Both the position numbers and the translations under genes were made by a program. This document shows, piece by piece, positions 27,266 to 36,302 of a DNA stretch of 64,000 nt (positions within the stretch are counted from its first letter, which is position 1; the number at the start of each line of letters is the position of its first letter). Under the pieces are notes generated by a model. That model was not told the DNA's origin and did not search any database. It was given only the letters and a program-made list of their open reading frames with translations. Origin of the DNA: Geodermatophilus obscurus DSM 43160 (GTDB lineage Bacteria > Actinomycetota > Actinomycetes > Mycobacteriales > Geodermatophilaceae); NCBI RefSeq assembly GCF_000025345.1, contig NC_013757.1, forward strand, positions 310,001 through 374,000. Direction: 5' to 3'.

Positions 27266-27331
27266 CCCGCCGACTGGCCGGCCGCGTCGTCCGCCCCACC
27301 CCCGCTGCCCCTCCCACTCCCCTCCTCGAGT

Positions 27332-27399
27332 CGATCATGGGGTTGTTGCTCGACAACACGCCGTGTGGAGCGGGTCCTGCGGCAACAACCCCGTGATCA
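27332..27399. repeat. 68-bp inverted-repeat element, copy D
   Basis: CGATCATGGGGTTGTTGC ... GGCAACAACCCCGTGATCA, 68 bases, between two same-strand genes (dppF and the PPOX oxidoreductase). Confidence 0.85.
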
Positions 27400-27566
27400 A
27401 CGGACGAAGGGAAGCGCGGCGGGGGACGGCGACGTCACCCAGCAGATGCGCAAGGACCTCGGCGCGTAGGGCACGCCCCGTGCCGTCCGCGGCGCGTCGG
27501 GCGGGTCGCCGACCAGCGCGCACCGGGGCATGGCTGGTGCGGCGCCGTCCCTGGTAGGACAGGCCC

Positions 27567-27980
27567 GTGCGGACGGTGGAACTGCGCAGGCGCTTCGCCT
27601 CGAGCGCGGTGGCCCGCCTGGCGACGGTGCGGCCGGACGGCGCACCCCACCTGGTACCGCTGGTGTTCGCCCTGGTCGACGGCACGGTCTACTCGGCGGT
27701 CGACGCCAAGCCGAAGCGCACGTCCCGGCTGCAGCGACTGGCGAACGTCCGCGTCGAGCCGCGCTGCGCCCTGCTCGTCGACCACTACGAGGACGACTGG
27801 TCGCACCTGTGGTGGGTCCGGGCGGACGGCACGGCCACGGTGGTGGACGACCCCCCGGCCACGCACCCCGGCCTGGCGGCGCTCGCCGAGCGGCACCCGC
27901 AGTACCGCGAGCAGCCCCCCGCGGGGCCGCTGCTGGTGGTCACGGTCCAGCAGTGGAGTGGTTGGTCGAGCACGACCTGA
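27567..27980 (+). CDS. PPOX-class (TIGR03668-like) F420-dependent oxidoreductase
   Basis: A 137-residue split-barrel flavin/deazaflavin-binding protein. The barrel begins FASSAVARLATVRPDGAPHLVPLVFALVDGTVYSAVD and includes the cofactor-loop basic patch KPKRTSRLQRLANVRV, then WSHLWWVRADGTATVV. Proteins with this size and pattern in actinobacteria are annotated as F420-dependent PPOX-class enzymes of unknown substrate. GTG start at 27567. The next gene, 14 bases on, is a luciferase-like oxidoreductase. Confidence 0.83.
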   Translation: MRTVELRRRFASSAVARLATVRPDGAPHLVPLVFALVDGTVYSAVDAKPKRTSRLQRLANVRVEPRCALLVDHYEDDWSHLWWVRADGTATVVDDPPATHPGLAALAERHPQYREQPPAGPLLVVTVQQWSGWSSTT

Positions 27981-27994
27981 GGAGAGGACCCGGC

Positions 27995-28854
27995 ATGGAG
28001 ATCGGCATCGGCATCCCCAACAGCGTCCGAGGCACCACGGGTGCCCAGCTGCTGGACTGGGCGAGACGGGCGGAGGCGGCCGGCTTCTCCAGCCTGGCCT
28101 CGATCGGCGCGGTCTCCTACCCCTCCTACGAGGAGCTCACCGTGTTCGCCGCCGCCGGTGCGGTGACCGAGCGCATCCGGTTCCTGCCGAACGTGCTGAT
28201 CGCGCCCGCCCGCAGCACCGCCGAGCTGGCCAAGCAGGCCGCCACCGTGCAGGAGCTCACCGGCGGGCGGTTGACGCTGGGCCTCGGGGTCGGGTGGCGG
28301 GAGGCGGACTACACGCTGACCGGGCGAGACTTCGCCGGCCGCGGCCGGCTGTTCGACCAGCAGCTGGCCGACCTCCGGCGCGCCTGGGCGGGGGAGCCGC
28401 TCGTCGAGGGGACCCGCCCGGCGGCACCCGAGACCGGCCACCACGGGGTCCCGTCCTCGTCGGCGGCAACACCGACGCGGCGATCCGGCGGACGGTGGAG
28501 CACGGCATCGGCTGGACGGCGGGCGGCCTGCCGCCAGAGGCGACCGCGCCGTTCGTCGAGCGGGTCCGCGCCGCCTGGGCGGAGGCCGGTCGCGAGGGCT
28601 CCCCGCGCATCGCCGCGCTCAACTACTTCTCCCTCGGCGACACCGAGGAGCAGTCTCGCGCCTACCTGCTGGACTACTACGAGCCGATGGGCAGGGAGAC
28701 GGCCGAGTACATCGCCGGGAGCGCGCACCGCTCCCCGCAGGCGATCAAGGAGGTCATCGCGGCCTTCGCCGAGATCGGGGTGGACGAGCTGATCCTCGAT
28801 CCGACGGTCTCCGACCCGGACCAGGTGGAGATGCTGGCCGAGGTCGCCCTCTAG
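27995..28854 (+). pseudogene. LLM-class flavin/F420-dependent oxidoreductase, frameshifted
   Basis: Luciferase-like TIM-barrel oxidoreductase. From ATG 27995 (GGAGAGG upstream) the first frame gives EIGIGIPNSVRGTTGAQLL and GGRLTLGLGVGWREADY up to ETGHHGVP near 28450. The rest of the protein, VLVGGNTDAAIRRTVEHGIGWTAGG onward to 28854, is in another frame. Adding one base in the CCC run at about 28449-28451 rebuilds GVPVLVGGN and one continuous ~287-residue protein. All core residues otherwise look intact, so a base-call error is more likely than decay. Ends in TAG. Probably co-transcribed with the PPOX gene. Confidence 0.8.
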
Positions 28855-28929
28855 GTCGGGTGGGCCGTCCGGCCGCCCGCCCGCCGACCGGCCCGGTCGC
28901 CAGGCGGGCCGGTGTGCCAGGGTGGCCCG

Positions 28930-29637
28930 ATGGCGGGTGTCGAGCAGAGGAGCGGCCGCCGGACGGCGGCTCACGGGTACTACGCGGGCCACAGCGTCCA
29001 CGCCGCGCCGGGTGTGCACGAGTACGCCGTGGAGCTGGTGCGGGCAGCGCTGCCGCAGGGCGGCCGGGTGCTGGAGGTCGGCGCCGGCTGCGGTGCCCTC
29101 GCGTTGCGGCTGCGCGACGCCGGCCTCGACGTCGTCCCCACCGACCTGGACCCGCCGCACGACTGGATCCACCGGCTGGACCTCGACGACCCGCAGTGGA
29201 CCGACGAGACCCAGGGTCCGTTCGACATGGTCGTCTGCGTCGAGACGCTCGAGCACGTGGAGAACCCGCGGCAGGTGCTGCGCTCGATCCGCTCGCTGCT
29301 GCGGCCGGGGGACAAGCTGCTGGTCAGCACGCCGAACGTGACGCACCCGCACTCACGGCTGAAGATGCTGCTCCGCGGCGCGCCGTACATCTTCGGCCCG
29401 AAGCACTACCACCAGCCCGGGCACATCACGATCCTCCCGGACTGGATGCTCACCGAGCACGTGCGGCTGGCCGGGTTCGGCTCCATCGAGGTCCGCACCG
29501 GCGGCGACACCTTCTACCGCGGCGTCGTCCGGCTGGCGTACCGCGTCGAGATCGCGCTGCTCGCGCTCCTCGGCGTCCGGCAGCGAGCCGACTCCGGGCA
29601 GGGCATCTGCACGTTCGTCACCGCCGTCGCGGTCTGA
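28930..29637 (+). CDS. Class I SAM-dependent methyltransferase
   Basis: A 235-residue methyltransferase. The SAM-binding motif I is VLEVGAGCGALALRLRDAG at about residues 45-63; motif II is VPTDLDPP, and FDMVVCVETLEHVENPRQVL is the MetW/UbiG-like motif 4. The C-terminal half, with KHYHQPGHITILPDWMLTEHVRLAGF, resembles methyltransferases acting on cell-envelope sugars or lipids; the actual acceptor is not known. ATG 28930 is preferred to GTG 28912, which adds six residues. Stand-alone gene. Confidence 0.85.
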   Translation: MAGVEQRSGRRTAAHGYYAGHSVHAAPGVHEYAVELVRAALPQGGRVLEVGAGCGALALRLRDAGLDVVPTDLDPPHDWIHRLDLDDPQWTDETQGPFDMVVCVETLEHVENPRQVLRSIRSLLRPGDKLLVSTPNVTHPHSRLKMLLRGAPYIFGPKHYHQPGHITILPDWMLTEHVRLAGFGSIEVRTGGDTFYRGVVRLAYRVEIALLALLGVRQRADSGQGICTFVTAVAV

Positions 29638-29931
29638 CACGCCGGGGCGCGCGTGGTCCTGTTGAGGTGACCGACCCGTCGGGAGGCGCCGGCACGCTCG
29701 CCGGGCGGCGGAACGGTCGACATGTGGGTGCGCGCTGCGACCGGTCACCGTGGTCGTTGTGGCGGATGGCAACGATTCGGCGTCGCGGGCGCGGGGGCAC
29801 GTCGCGCGCGTCCCGGAGAACCGAGCTGCGACACCTATCGTTCTCGCACCGCCGCCGGTACGCCGACGGCGCACGGGAACCTGTCGCCCTTCCCCGGTGA
29901 CGGCCCGTTGTCGGGGGAGGTTTGGTCGCCG

Positions 29932-30564
29932 GTGAGCAGCATCGTGGGCACCCGGTTCAACGAGGTGGTCCTGGGTGGCGTCGTCCGCCAGGGCTGGTGG
30001 CTGGTCGTCGACGAGGAGGACGGCTCCGGGTTCGTCCTGGACGGTCCCTTCGGCGACCGCGACGAGGCCGTGTGGGCCCTCGACGACCTCGAGGACGCCC
30101 CGGCCGGTCTGCACCCGGTCTACGGCGTCCGGCGGGCCGACGGCCTGCTGCGCCGCCGGTCCTCGCCCCAGGACCGCACGTGGTGGTCCTTCCTCGGCGA
30201 GCAGGTGGACCGGCTGCCCGAGGGGTGGGACGCCGACCTGGACGACGAGCACCCGCTGCCCGGCCTGGTCGTCGAGGTGGTCGCGGTGCTGGCCGAGGCG
30301 GGGCTGTTCCTCTACGACCCCTCCGGTGCCGACGGCGAGCTGGGCGGGGTGTGCCTGACCCCGGAGGCGACGCTGGACGGCGTCGTCGTCAGCTGGCGGC
30401 AGCACGACCGGATGAGCCTGGACCAGCTGCACGGCGCCGCCGCCGACGCACTGGTGCAGCAGGTGATGAACCGGGCGCTGGCCGAGGTGCTGAGCGTGCG
30501 CGGCTTCGCGGTCGAGCCGCTCGGCGGCGCCTGCGTGGTCCGCGAGGGGGAGCTGCCCGAGTAG
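29932..30564 (+). CDS. Hypothetical protein (acidic, ~210 residues)
   Basis: Not recognised. It starts SSIVGTRFNEVVLGGVVRQGWWLVVDEEDG and has strong coding character: aspartate/glutamate-rich, no membrane segment, no signal peptide. A WALDDLEDAPAGLHPVYGVRRADGLLRRRS stretch suggests a beta-rich N-terminal half, and LHGAAADALVQQVMNRALAEVLSVRGF a helical C-terminal half. GTG 29932 has GGGGGAGG about 12 bases upstream, a long spacing. Ends TAG. The 294 bases before it hold no recognisable gene. It is followed by repeat copy E. Confidence 0.65.
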   Translation: MSSIVGTRFNEVVLGGVVRQGWWLVVDEEDGSGFVLDGPFGDRDEAVWALDDLEDAPAGLHPVYGVRRADGLLRRRSSPQDRTWWSFLGEQVDRLPEGWDADLDDEHPLPGLVVEVVAVLAEAGLFLYDPSGADGELGGVCLTPEATLDGVVVSWRQHDRMSLDQLHGAAADALVQQVMNRALAEVLSVRGFAVEPLGGACVVREGELPE

Positions 30565-30636
30565 TCAGCGGCCGGAGAGGGACGTCGACGGCGCGGGGAC
30601 CGAGGTCCCCGGCCGGGTGCCGCCCCCTCCAGCGGT

Positions 30637-30705
30637 TGATCATGGGGTTGTCTCAGGAGGACCCGCCGCGACACGGCGAGGCGTGCGGCAACGACCCCAT
30701 GATCA
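30637..30705. repeat. 68-bp inverted-repeat element, copy E (69 bases)
   Basis: TGATCATGGGGTTGTCTC ... GGCAACGACCCCATGATCA, 69 bases, the only copy not exactly 68. Lies between two same-strand genes. Confidence 0.82.
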
Positions 30706-30772
30706 ACGGGGGAAGAGTGGCAGGCGGACGGCTCCGCCGGGCGGTCCTCGCGTGCCCGGCTAGCGTGGCGCC

Positions 30773-31012
30773 GTGGCCGCCACCCCGTTCCGTCCGCCCT
30801 GGTTCGGCAACCGAGGCGTGCAGGTGCTCGCCGGCGGAGCGCTCGCCTACTGCCTCGTGCAGCTGGTGGTGCAGCTCGTCGACGGCCTGTGGGCGCAGGC
30901 GTTCCTGAACTTCGCCTGGAGCGTGCTGTTCGGCTACGTGCTCGTCGAGTCGCTGCGCTTCCGCCGCGAGCAGGACGCGGCTCCGGGCGGGCCGGTGGAG
31001 CCCGGCGACTGA
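30773..31012 (+). CDS. Small membrane protein of unknown function
   Basis: A 79-residue protein beginning AATPFRPPWFGNRGVQVLAGGALAYCLVQLVVQLVDGLW. Two hydrophobic helices (about residues 16-36 and 42-58) are followed by a charged cytoplasmic tail (SLRFRREQD). GTG start at 30773 next to a CTAGCGTGGC sequence that may include the -10 region. Nothing in the neighbourhood suggests a function. Confidence 0.6.
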   Translation: MAATPFRPPWFGNRGVQVLAGGALAYCLVQLVVQLVDGLWAQAFLNFAWSVLFGYVLVESLRFRREQDAAPGGPVEPGD

Positions 31013-31068
31013 CCCCGTCGCGGTGTGGGCCGTGCGTGACGGCCCGACGGGATAGCCTCGACCCGCCA

Positions 31069-31155
31069 GGAGGGCTCGCCTAGTGGCCGATGGCGGCGGT
31101 CTTGAAAACCGCTATGGGGTGACACCCATCGTGGGTTCGAATCCCACGCCCTCCG
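31069..31155 (+). tRNA. tRNA-Ser (anticodon UGA)
   Basis: 87 bases. The acceptor stem GGAGGGC / GCCCTCC closes fully. Anticodon loop CTTGAAA in stem GCGGT/ACCGC places TGA at 31103-31105. A long variable arm (GGGGTGACACCC region), as in class II tRNAs, separates it from the T arm GTGGGTTCGAATCCCAC. CCA is not encoded. This is an ordinary serine tRNA reading UCA, not tRNA-Sec: the arms have normal lengths. Confidence 0.97.
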
Positions 31156-31370
31156 CTCCTGACCTGCGGTCGTGCGTTGCCCGGAGAGCTCCGGGGAGGG
31201 ACGTCGGGCACTGCCGACCGCTCGCGTGCCCGCTGCGAGGCGCTCCACGCGGGTTACGACCTCGACGTCGCGCCGCTCGGCTGCGTGCTGGTGGATCATC
31301 GCGGCGCGGGACGACGAGTGGCCGGCTCGTCGCACGACCTCGGACACCACTCACGGTCGGGGGTGGAAGG

Positions 31371-32156
31371 TCAGACCGGGGTCGGCCTCAGCGCCGTGAC
31401 CGCGGCGGGGAACACATCTCGCACCAGTTCATAGGCGGTGTCACCAGGACAAGTGGTGAGAGACATGTCCCGGTGTCCAGCGATCGTCGTGGTCGTCACC
31501 GTGGTCCCGGCCGGCCAGCGGTTGGACCCACGGGACACGAAGGTGGTCGTGGAACCCGGCGCGGTCTCGATGGCATAGGTGTCCGCAAGTGCTGCCAGCA
31601 GGGCTGTCATGGAGCGCTGAGCTTCCGGAGTCGGAGCCTCGACCTGGTGGTTCCCGATGAAGCAGCACAACTGGGCGAACCCCTGGCTGCCACCGGTCGC
31701 ATCGGCCATCACGGGACCGGCCAAGCTGCCGGTGCGTCCCTCCCACACCGTGCCGTACCGATCGACGAAGAAGTTGTAGGCAACGTCCGGCCACTTCCTG
31801 TCCGGGCCGGTGTGGAACCGGTAGAAGCCGCGGAGCAGACCGGGCACATCGCCGGGGTCATAGTCGTTCGTGGACGCGGTGTGGTGGACGAGCAGGAAGC
31901 GGGTGTCGCCTGGTCGCTCCTGCTGCAACGGACCCGTGGGAGCCAGGCCCTGCGCCCAATCGGCTCGCGGACGCACGTCGACCCCTCTGAAGGGGGTCCG
32001 GGCTCGAGCCTCCTCAGGCATCACTGCGATGAGTGAGATCGCCAGAGCTGTCGCAGACGAGCCGACGAGCAAGGCACGTCGACTCAGGGCCCGTGGCGAC
32101 GCAGCGACGGCGTCTCCAGCCGCCGGTGTGCCCTGACGCTGATCGGTCATCTCCAC
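31371..32156 (-). CDS. Tat-exported N-acetylmuramoyl-L-alanine amidase / PGRP domain protein
   Basis: Zn-dependent peptidoglycan amidase cleaving the lactyl-L-alanine bond, 261 residues. A twin-arginine signal SRRALLVGSSATALAISL lies at about residues 25-42, so it is exported folded. The amidase_2/PGRP domain has the zinc ligands in FLLVHHTAS, AGHRDMS and TTCPGDTAY, plus YNFFVDRYGTVWEGR. GTG start at 32156; ATG 32150 is an equal alternative. Codon use has fewer G/C third positions than its neighbours, which could mark transfer. Faces the tRNA-Ser gene. Confidence 0.88.
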   Translation of the reverse strand: MEMTDQRQGTPAAGDAVAASPRALSRRALLVGSSATALAISLIAVMPEEARARTPFRGVDVRPRADWAQGLAPTGPLQQERPGDTRFLLVHHTASTNDYDPGDVPGLLRGFYRFHTGPDRKWPDVAYNFFVDRYGTVWEGRTGSLAGPVMADATGGSQGFAQLCCFIGNHQVEAPTPEAQRSMTALLAALADTYAIETAPGSTTTFVSRGSNRWPAGTTVTTTTIAGHRDMSLTTCPGDTAYELVRDVFPAAVTALRPTPV

Positions 32157-32656
32157 ACCTGCTCGCTGGGCGTTGCGTTGGCGGGCACCTCGACGTGGTC
32201 ACCGTCGCCCACCCCGCCACGCACGGCGGGGACGACCGACTGGGAGGAGCAGGGGCCGAGGAAAGACGGGGTCGAGCATGCTCCCGCCCGGGAGAGACCG
32301 GCGCAGCCCCTCGCTGGTGCTCCAGAGCGGTGATACACCCCCGCCCGAGTCGCTGGCAATGCCCTGCACGTGCCGACGCCGCACAGCGGGCCGGCGTCGG
32401 GGCTGACGGCGCCCGTCGGCTGTCCGCGGCTGTGGACCTCACGCCGCTACTCGGCTGCTGGCGGCGGTCTCCGACCAACCGTCGAGGTCGCGTCCACCGA
32501 CGTGGGCTCCTCGTCACCTTCCTCGCGCAGGGTTCCCGGCTGTCGTGTCGAGCTGCCGCCGTGGTCCCCTCACGGTCGCGCGGCTTCCGGGGGTCGGCAC
32601 GAGCCAGTCGTGCATCGTGGTCAGGCCACGGTGAGAGGCGCTGCAGGCAGTCGAGC
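32157..32656. other. 500-base stretch without a convincing gene
   Basis: Between the peptidoglycan amidase start and the tctA stop. Open frames exist on both strands but are arginine/serine-rich, match no family and lack ribosome-binding sites. No repeat of the three families in this window is present. Confidence 0.5.
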
Positions 32657-34162
32657 TCAGACGTCCGCTCGACGGCGCTCGGCGACGCGACGCCAGGCCG
32701 CAAAGCCCAGACCGGCGAGCAACAAGACGTAGAGGCCGATGGTGATGGGGCTGCTGACCAGCACCGCAGGGTCGTTCTCGGAGTTGGCCATCGCGTCGCG
32801 GAGCGAGTACTCGGCGAGCGGGCCGAGGATCACCGCGATCAGCACCGGTGCGATCGGGATGTCGTAGAGCCGCATGGCCAGGCCGAGGACGCCGATCACC
32901 AGCATGATCACCAGGTCGATGATGCTGGCTCCGGCGGCGTACACGCCGAACGAAGCGAAGACCGCGATGCCGGCATACAGGTAGGACTTCGGCACCCGCA
33001 GCAGCTGCGCCCACAGCGGCGCGAACGGCAGGTTCAGGATCAGCAGCACGACCATCGCGAGGAAGAACCCGGCGAGCAGCGGCCAGACGATGTCGCCGCT
33101 GCGCTCCAGCAGCAGCGGGCCCGGCTGCAGCCCGTACTGCTGGAAGGCCGCCAGCAGCAGCGCGGCGGTCGCCGAGGTCGGCAGCCCGAGCGCGAGCAGC
33201 GCGCCCATCGCGGTGCCGGCGGTGGCGTTGCCGGCGGCCTCCGGGCCGGCGACGCCCTGGATGGCGCCGCGGCCGAACATCGGCTTCGCCCGCCGCCGAT
33301 CGAGCCGGCGCTCGGTGCCGTAGGACAGGAACGTCGGCACCTCCGCGCCCCCGGCCGGGATGACGCCGAACGGCAGGCCGTAGCCGGTGCCGCGCAGCCA
33401 CGCCGGCAACGCCGCGCGGAACTCCGACCCGGACAGCCAGGGCCGCCCGCTGGGCAGCACCGTGTCCTGGGTGCCGCGCCCACCCGCCTTGGCGGCCTGG
33501 TGGAAGACCTCGCCCAGTGCCAGGAGCGACACGGTGATGACGACGATCGGGATGCCGTCCAGCAGCGCCGAGGAGCCGAAGGAGAACCGCGCGGTGCCGG
33601 TCGGCTGGTCGATCCCGATCATGGCGAGCACCAGCCCGATCGCCAGCGCCGCGAGGCCGCGCACGGCCGAGTCCGTGACGACGGCGGAGATCGCGATGAA
33701 CGCGAGGACGGCGAGCGCGAAGAACTCGGCCGGCCCGAACCCGGTCGCCAGCTCCGCCAGCGTCGGGGCGAAGAACACCACGAGCACCGAGGCGACCGTG
33801 CCGCCGATGAAGGCGCCGATCGCCGCGGTGGCGAGCGCCTGCGCCGCACGGCCGCTCTGCGCCATCCGGTAGCCCTCGAAGGCGCTCGCGATCGCCGTCG
33901 AGTTGCCCGGGGTGTTCATCAGGATGCCGGAGATCGAGTCGCCGAAGAGACCGCCGAAGTAGATGCCGGTGAACATGATGAGCGCGTTCGTCGGCTCCAG
34001 CACGAACGTCAGCGGCAGCAGCAGCGCGACAGCCATCGCCGAGCCCAAGCCGGGCAGCACTCCGACCGCCGTGCCGAGCAAGGCTCCGATCAGCACGAAC
34101 AGCAGCGCGGACGGGCTGAGGATGTCCCCGAACCCGCCGATCAGGTTGGACAGCTGCTCCAC
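32657..34162 (-). CDS. tctA: Tripartite tricarboxylate transporter, large permease (TctA)
   Basis: A 501-residue, roughly 12-helix membrane protein, the usual size. Family hallmarks are seen: GTAVGVLPGLGSAMAVALLLPLT near residue 28, GIYFGGLFGDSISGILMNTPGNS at about 66-88, and the mirrored AGTAMGALLALGLPTSATAALLLAA in the second half. Third gene of tctCBA, 4 bases after tctB. With TctB and TctC it imports carboxylates (citrate-like or other) using an ion gradient; the solute cannot be read from sequence. Confidence 0.95.
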   Translation of the reverse strand: MEQLSNLIGGFGDILSPSALLFVLIGALLGTAVGVLPGLGSAMAVALLLPLTFVLEPTNALIMFTGIYFGGLFGDSISGILMNTPGNSTAIASAFEGYRMAQSGRAAQALATAAIGAFIGGTVASVLVVFFAPTLAELATGFGPAEFFALAVLAFIAISAVVTDSAVRGLAALAIGLVLAMIGIDQPTGTARFSFGSSALLDGIPIVVITVSLLALGEVFHQAAKAGGRGTQDTVLPSGRPWLSGSEFRAALPAWLRGTGYGLPFGVIPAGGAEVPTFLSYGTERRLDRRRAKPMFGRGAIQGVAGPEAAGNATAGTAMGALLALGLPTSATAALLLAAFQQYGLQPGPLLLERSGDIVWPLLAGFFLAMVVLLILNLPFAPLWAQLLRVPKSYLYAGIAVFASFGVYAAGASIIDLVIMLVIGVLGLAMRLYDIPIAPVLIAVILGPLAEYSLRDAMANSENDPAVLVSSPITIGLYVLLLAGLGFAAWRRVAERRRADV

Positions 34163-34166
34163 GTCC

Positions 34167-34742
34167 TCAGAACCCCCCGACGAAGCCGGCGGGCAGGGAG
34201 ATGCCGAGCAGCCCGCTGAACACGATCTGGATGACCGACGCCAGCGCGAGCCCCGCCAGCAGGCAGGTCACGAACTTCCGGTTGCCGAGCGCGATCGCGA
34301 CCGCGGCGAACAGCAGCGTCGCCGACAGGATCCAGCCCAGCCACGGCAGCACCGCGATGAACACGACGACCCCGCCGATCGCGGTCCCGACGGCCGCTGC
34401 GTTGACGGTGTCGGGCCCGATCTCGTCCGAGCCGTCCGAGGAGTCGGCCGCGGCTCGCGACCCAGCCCCGAACGCGGGGTCGTACTCGGGCCGCGGCCGC
34501 AGGATGTCCACGGCGAGGAAGACCGCCACGACGAAGCAGATCGCCGCGACCGCCCAGGGCATCACGGTCGGGCCGAACAGCCCGCCTTCCCCGACGACGT
34601 CCATCGTCGCCGTGCCGGTCACCAGGAAGATGCCGAGCGCCACGAGGACCGCCGGGACGACCAGGGCTCCCTTCGACAGGTGCGCGGGCCGCGGGCGTCG
34701 CCGCGGGGTGGTCGCGGCCGTGGCGCGGGGCACCTCGCTCAT
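34167..34742 (-). CDS. tctB: Tripartite tricarboxylate transporter, small membrane subunit (TctB)
   Basis: A 191-residue protein with four predicted membrane helices, including GALVVPAVLVALGIFLVTGT, FGPTVMPWAVAAICFVVAVFLAVDIL, a GTAIGGVVVFIAVLPWLGWILSATLLF pair and a final hydrophobic segment, the standard TctB plan. ATG 34742 overlaps the tctC stop (TGATG). A hydrophilic insertion of about 30 residues rich in Asp and Ser separates helices two and three. Confidence 0.88.
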   Translation of the reverse strand: MSEVPRATAATTPRRRPRPAHLSKGALVVPAVLVALGIFLVTGTATMDVVGEGGLFGPTVMPWAVAAICFVVAVFLAVDILRPRPEYDPAFGAGSRAAADSSDGSDEIGPDTVNAAAVGTAIGGVVVFIAVLPWLGWILSATLLFAAVAIALGNRKFVTCLLAGLALASVIQIVFSGLLGISLPAGFVGGF

Positions 34743-35737
34743 CACAGCCCCAGCTCCTCGAGGAGTGCGTCGATCCGGCGCTGCTCCTCGACGAGGAACT
34801 GTTCGAAGTCCTCGCCGTAGATCTCGCTGCGCACCCACCGATTGCGCTCGACCGCCTCGGACCAGGACTCGGTGGCGACCATCTCGCGCACGATCTGCTC
34901 CAGCTCGGTCCGCTGCGCGTCGGTGATCCCCTGTGGGGCGACCAGGCCGCGCCAGTTGACCAGATCGACTTCCGGCAGGCCGAGCTCGGTCATCGTGGGC
35001 GCGTCGATCCCGGCCAGGCGCTCCGGTGCCACGACGGCGAGCACCCGCAGCTGGCCGCCGTCGACGAGGTCGGCGAAGTCGTTGTAGCCGCTGATCCCGA
35101 CCCCGACGGTGCCGGCCGCGGTGGACAGCAGGCTCAGCGTGAGCTCGCCGCCGCCGGCATGCGCCGTGTACTGCACGGTCTCGACCGGAATTCCAGCGGC
35201 CTGCGCCACCTGGGCGGCCACCATGTGGTCGATGCCACCGGCCGACCCGCCGCCGATCGGCACCGCGGCCGGGTTTGCAGCCCAGGCCTGCACGAAGTCG
35301 TCGAAGGTGCGGAACGGCGACTCCGCAGGCACCGCGATGACCTCGAAGTCCTCGGCCAGCCGGGCGATCGGAGTGGTGTCCTGCATGCCGATCCCACTGC
35401 CGGACTGGCTGATCCCGCCGAGCATCACCGTGCCGGTCACCATCATCGTGGTGCCCTGGCCGGTCAGGCCGGCCAGCTGGTTCAGCCCGATGGTCCCGGC
35501 AGCGCCGGGGATGTTGACCACCTGGACGGTGTTGACGATGTTGCCGGTGCGCATCGCCTGCTGGCCCTCGCGGGCGACCAGGTCCCAACCGCCGCCGGCC
35601 GCGGCCGGGGCGATCAGCGTGAGACTGGCACGTGCGGCCTGACCCTCCCCTGACCGGGCGGCATCGGTGAAGGCCGTGACCGCGAGCGCGGCGACGAGCA
35701 GGATTCCGAGAGTTGCGACGACCCGCCTCCGTGGCAT
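34742..35737 (-). CDS. tctC: Tripartite tricarboxylate transporter substrate-binding protein (TctC/Bug)
   Basis: Extracytoplasmic receptor of 331 residues. Signal peptide/anchor PRRRVVATLGILLVAALAVTAF at the N-terminus without a lipobox cysteine. The fold then begins SLTLIAPAAAGGGWDLVAREGQQAM, the Bug-family solute-binding motif, followed by VVNIPGAAGTIGLNQLAG. First gene of the operon; divergent from a universal stress protein gene with 148 bases between, which should hold the promoters of both. Confidence 0.93.
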   Translation of the reverse strand: MPRRRVVATLGILLVAALAVTAFTDAARSGEGQAARASLTLIAPAAAGGGWDLVAREGQQAMRTGNIVNTVQVVNIPGAAGTIGLNQLAGLTGQGTTMMVTGTVMLGGISQSGSGIGMQDTTPIARLAEDFEVIAVPAESPFRTFDDFVQAWAANPAAVPIGGGSAGGIDHMVAAQVAQAAGIPVETVQYTAHAGGGELTLSLLSTAAGTVGVGISGYNDFADLVDGGQLRVLAVVAPERLAGIDAPTMTELGLPEVDLVNWRGLVAPQGITDAQRTELEQIVREMVATESWSEAVERNRWVRSEIYGEDFEQFLVEEQRRIDALLEELGL

Positions 35738-35885
35738 GCCCGGTAACGCTATCGCCCGCCGCAGAGGAACCCAATGCCCGCGTTCGAGAACTCAAGAACC
35801 GTTGTGAACGCAATGGACGTCGCCCATTCCGCCACTCGCGAGGGCTTAGGGTTTGCGCCATCCGCACGCGCCTGACGGGAGCGAC
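35738..35885. promoter_or_regulatory. Divergent promoter region of tctCBA and the universal stress gene
   Basis: 148 bases, visibly less GC-rich than the surroundings. A TTCGAGAACTC / GAACCGTTGTGAAC stretch near 35785-35815 has partial symmetry and could be a regulator site. No firm -35/-10 pair is assigned. Confidence 0.4.
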
Positions 35886-36302
35886 ATGACGATCTGTGTG
35901 GCGTACGGCCCGACACCGGAGGGCGCTGCCGCGCTCGCTCTAGCGGTGCATGAGGCACGGTTGCGCGGGACCTCGCTGGTGGCACTCGCGACCGACAGGC
36001 AGGAGCGGTTCGAGCACGACCACGCGACCGACGACCGGGCGCTGCGCGAGGAGATCGAGCGGCAACTCGCAGAGCTGCGGGTGGCGGGCGACCCGGAGAT
36101 GGAGGTGCGCGTCGTCGACGACGGTGGCGACGCTGCGGAGGCGATCATCGACCTGGCCGTCGGGGCGGACGCAGAGCTGCTCGTCCTCGGTCTGAAGCGG
36201 CGCAGCCCGGTCAGCAAGCTGCTCACCGGCAGCATCGCGCAGCGGATCATCCTGGACTCGCCGATGCCGGTGCTGGTCACCCACGCGGCCCGGTCGTCGT
36301 AG
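35886..36302 (+). CDS. Universal stress protein (UspA family)
   Basis: A single Usp domain of 138 residues. It begins MTICVAYGPTPEGAAALALAVHEA and ends with the ATP-binding signature: GLKRRSPVSKLLTGSIAQRIILDSPMPVLVTH. The G-2x-G-9x-G(S/T) spacing is only partly kept because the first glycine pair reads GLKRRS, so nucleotide binding is probable, not certain. ATG 35886 after CGGGAG. Stop codon is TAG. Divergent from the Tct transporter, suggesting shared regulation. Confidence 0.88.
   Translation: MTICVAYGPTPEGAAALALAVHEARLRGTSLVALATDRQERFEHDHATDDRALREEIERQLAELRVAGDPEMEVRVVDDGGDAAEAIIDLAVGADAELLVLGLKRRSPVSKLLTGSIAQRIILDSPMPVLVTHAARSS

Noticed and set aside
31069..31155. Considered whether the tRNA with a long variable arm could be tRNA-Sec.
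   Set aside because: Acceptor and T stems have normal lengths (7 and 5), and the anticodon context UGA with this D-arm is that of tRNA-Ser reading UCA. A UAG-decoding tRNA-Sec would need CUA.
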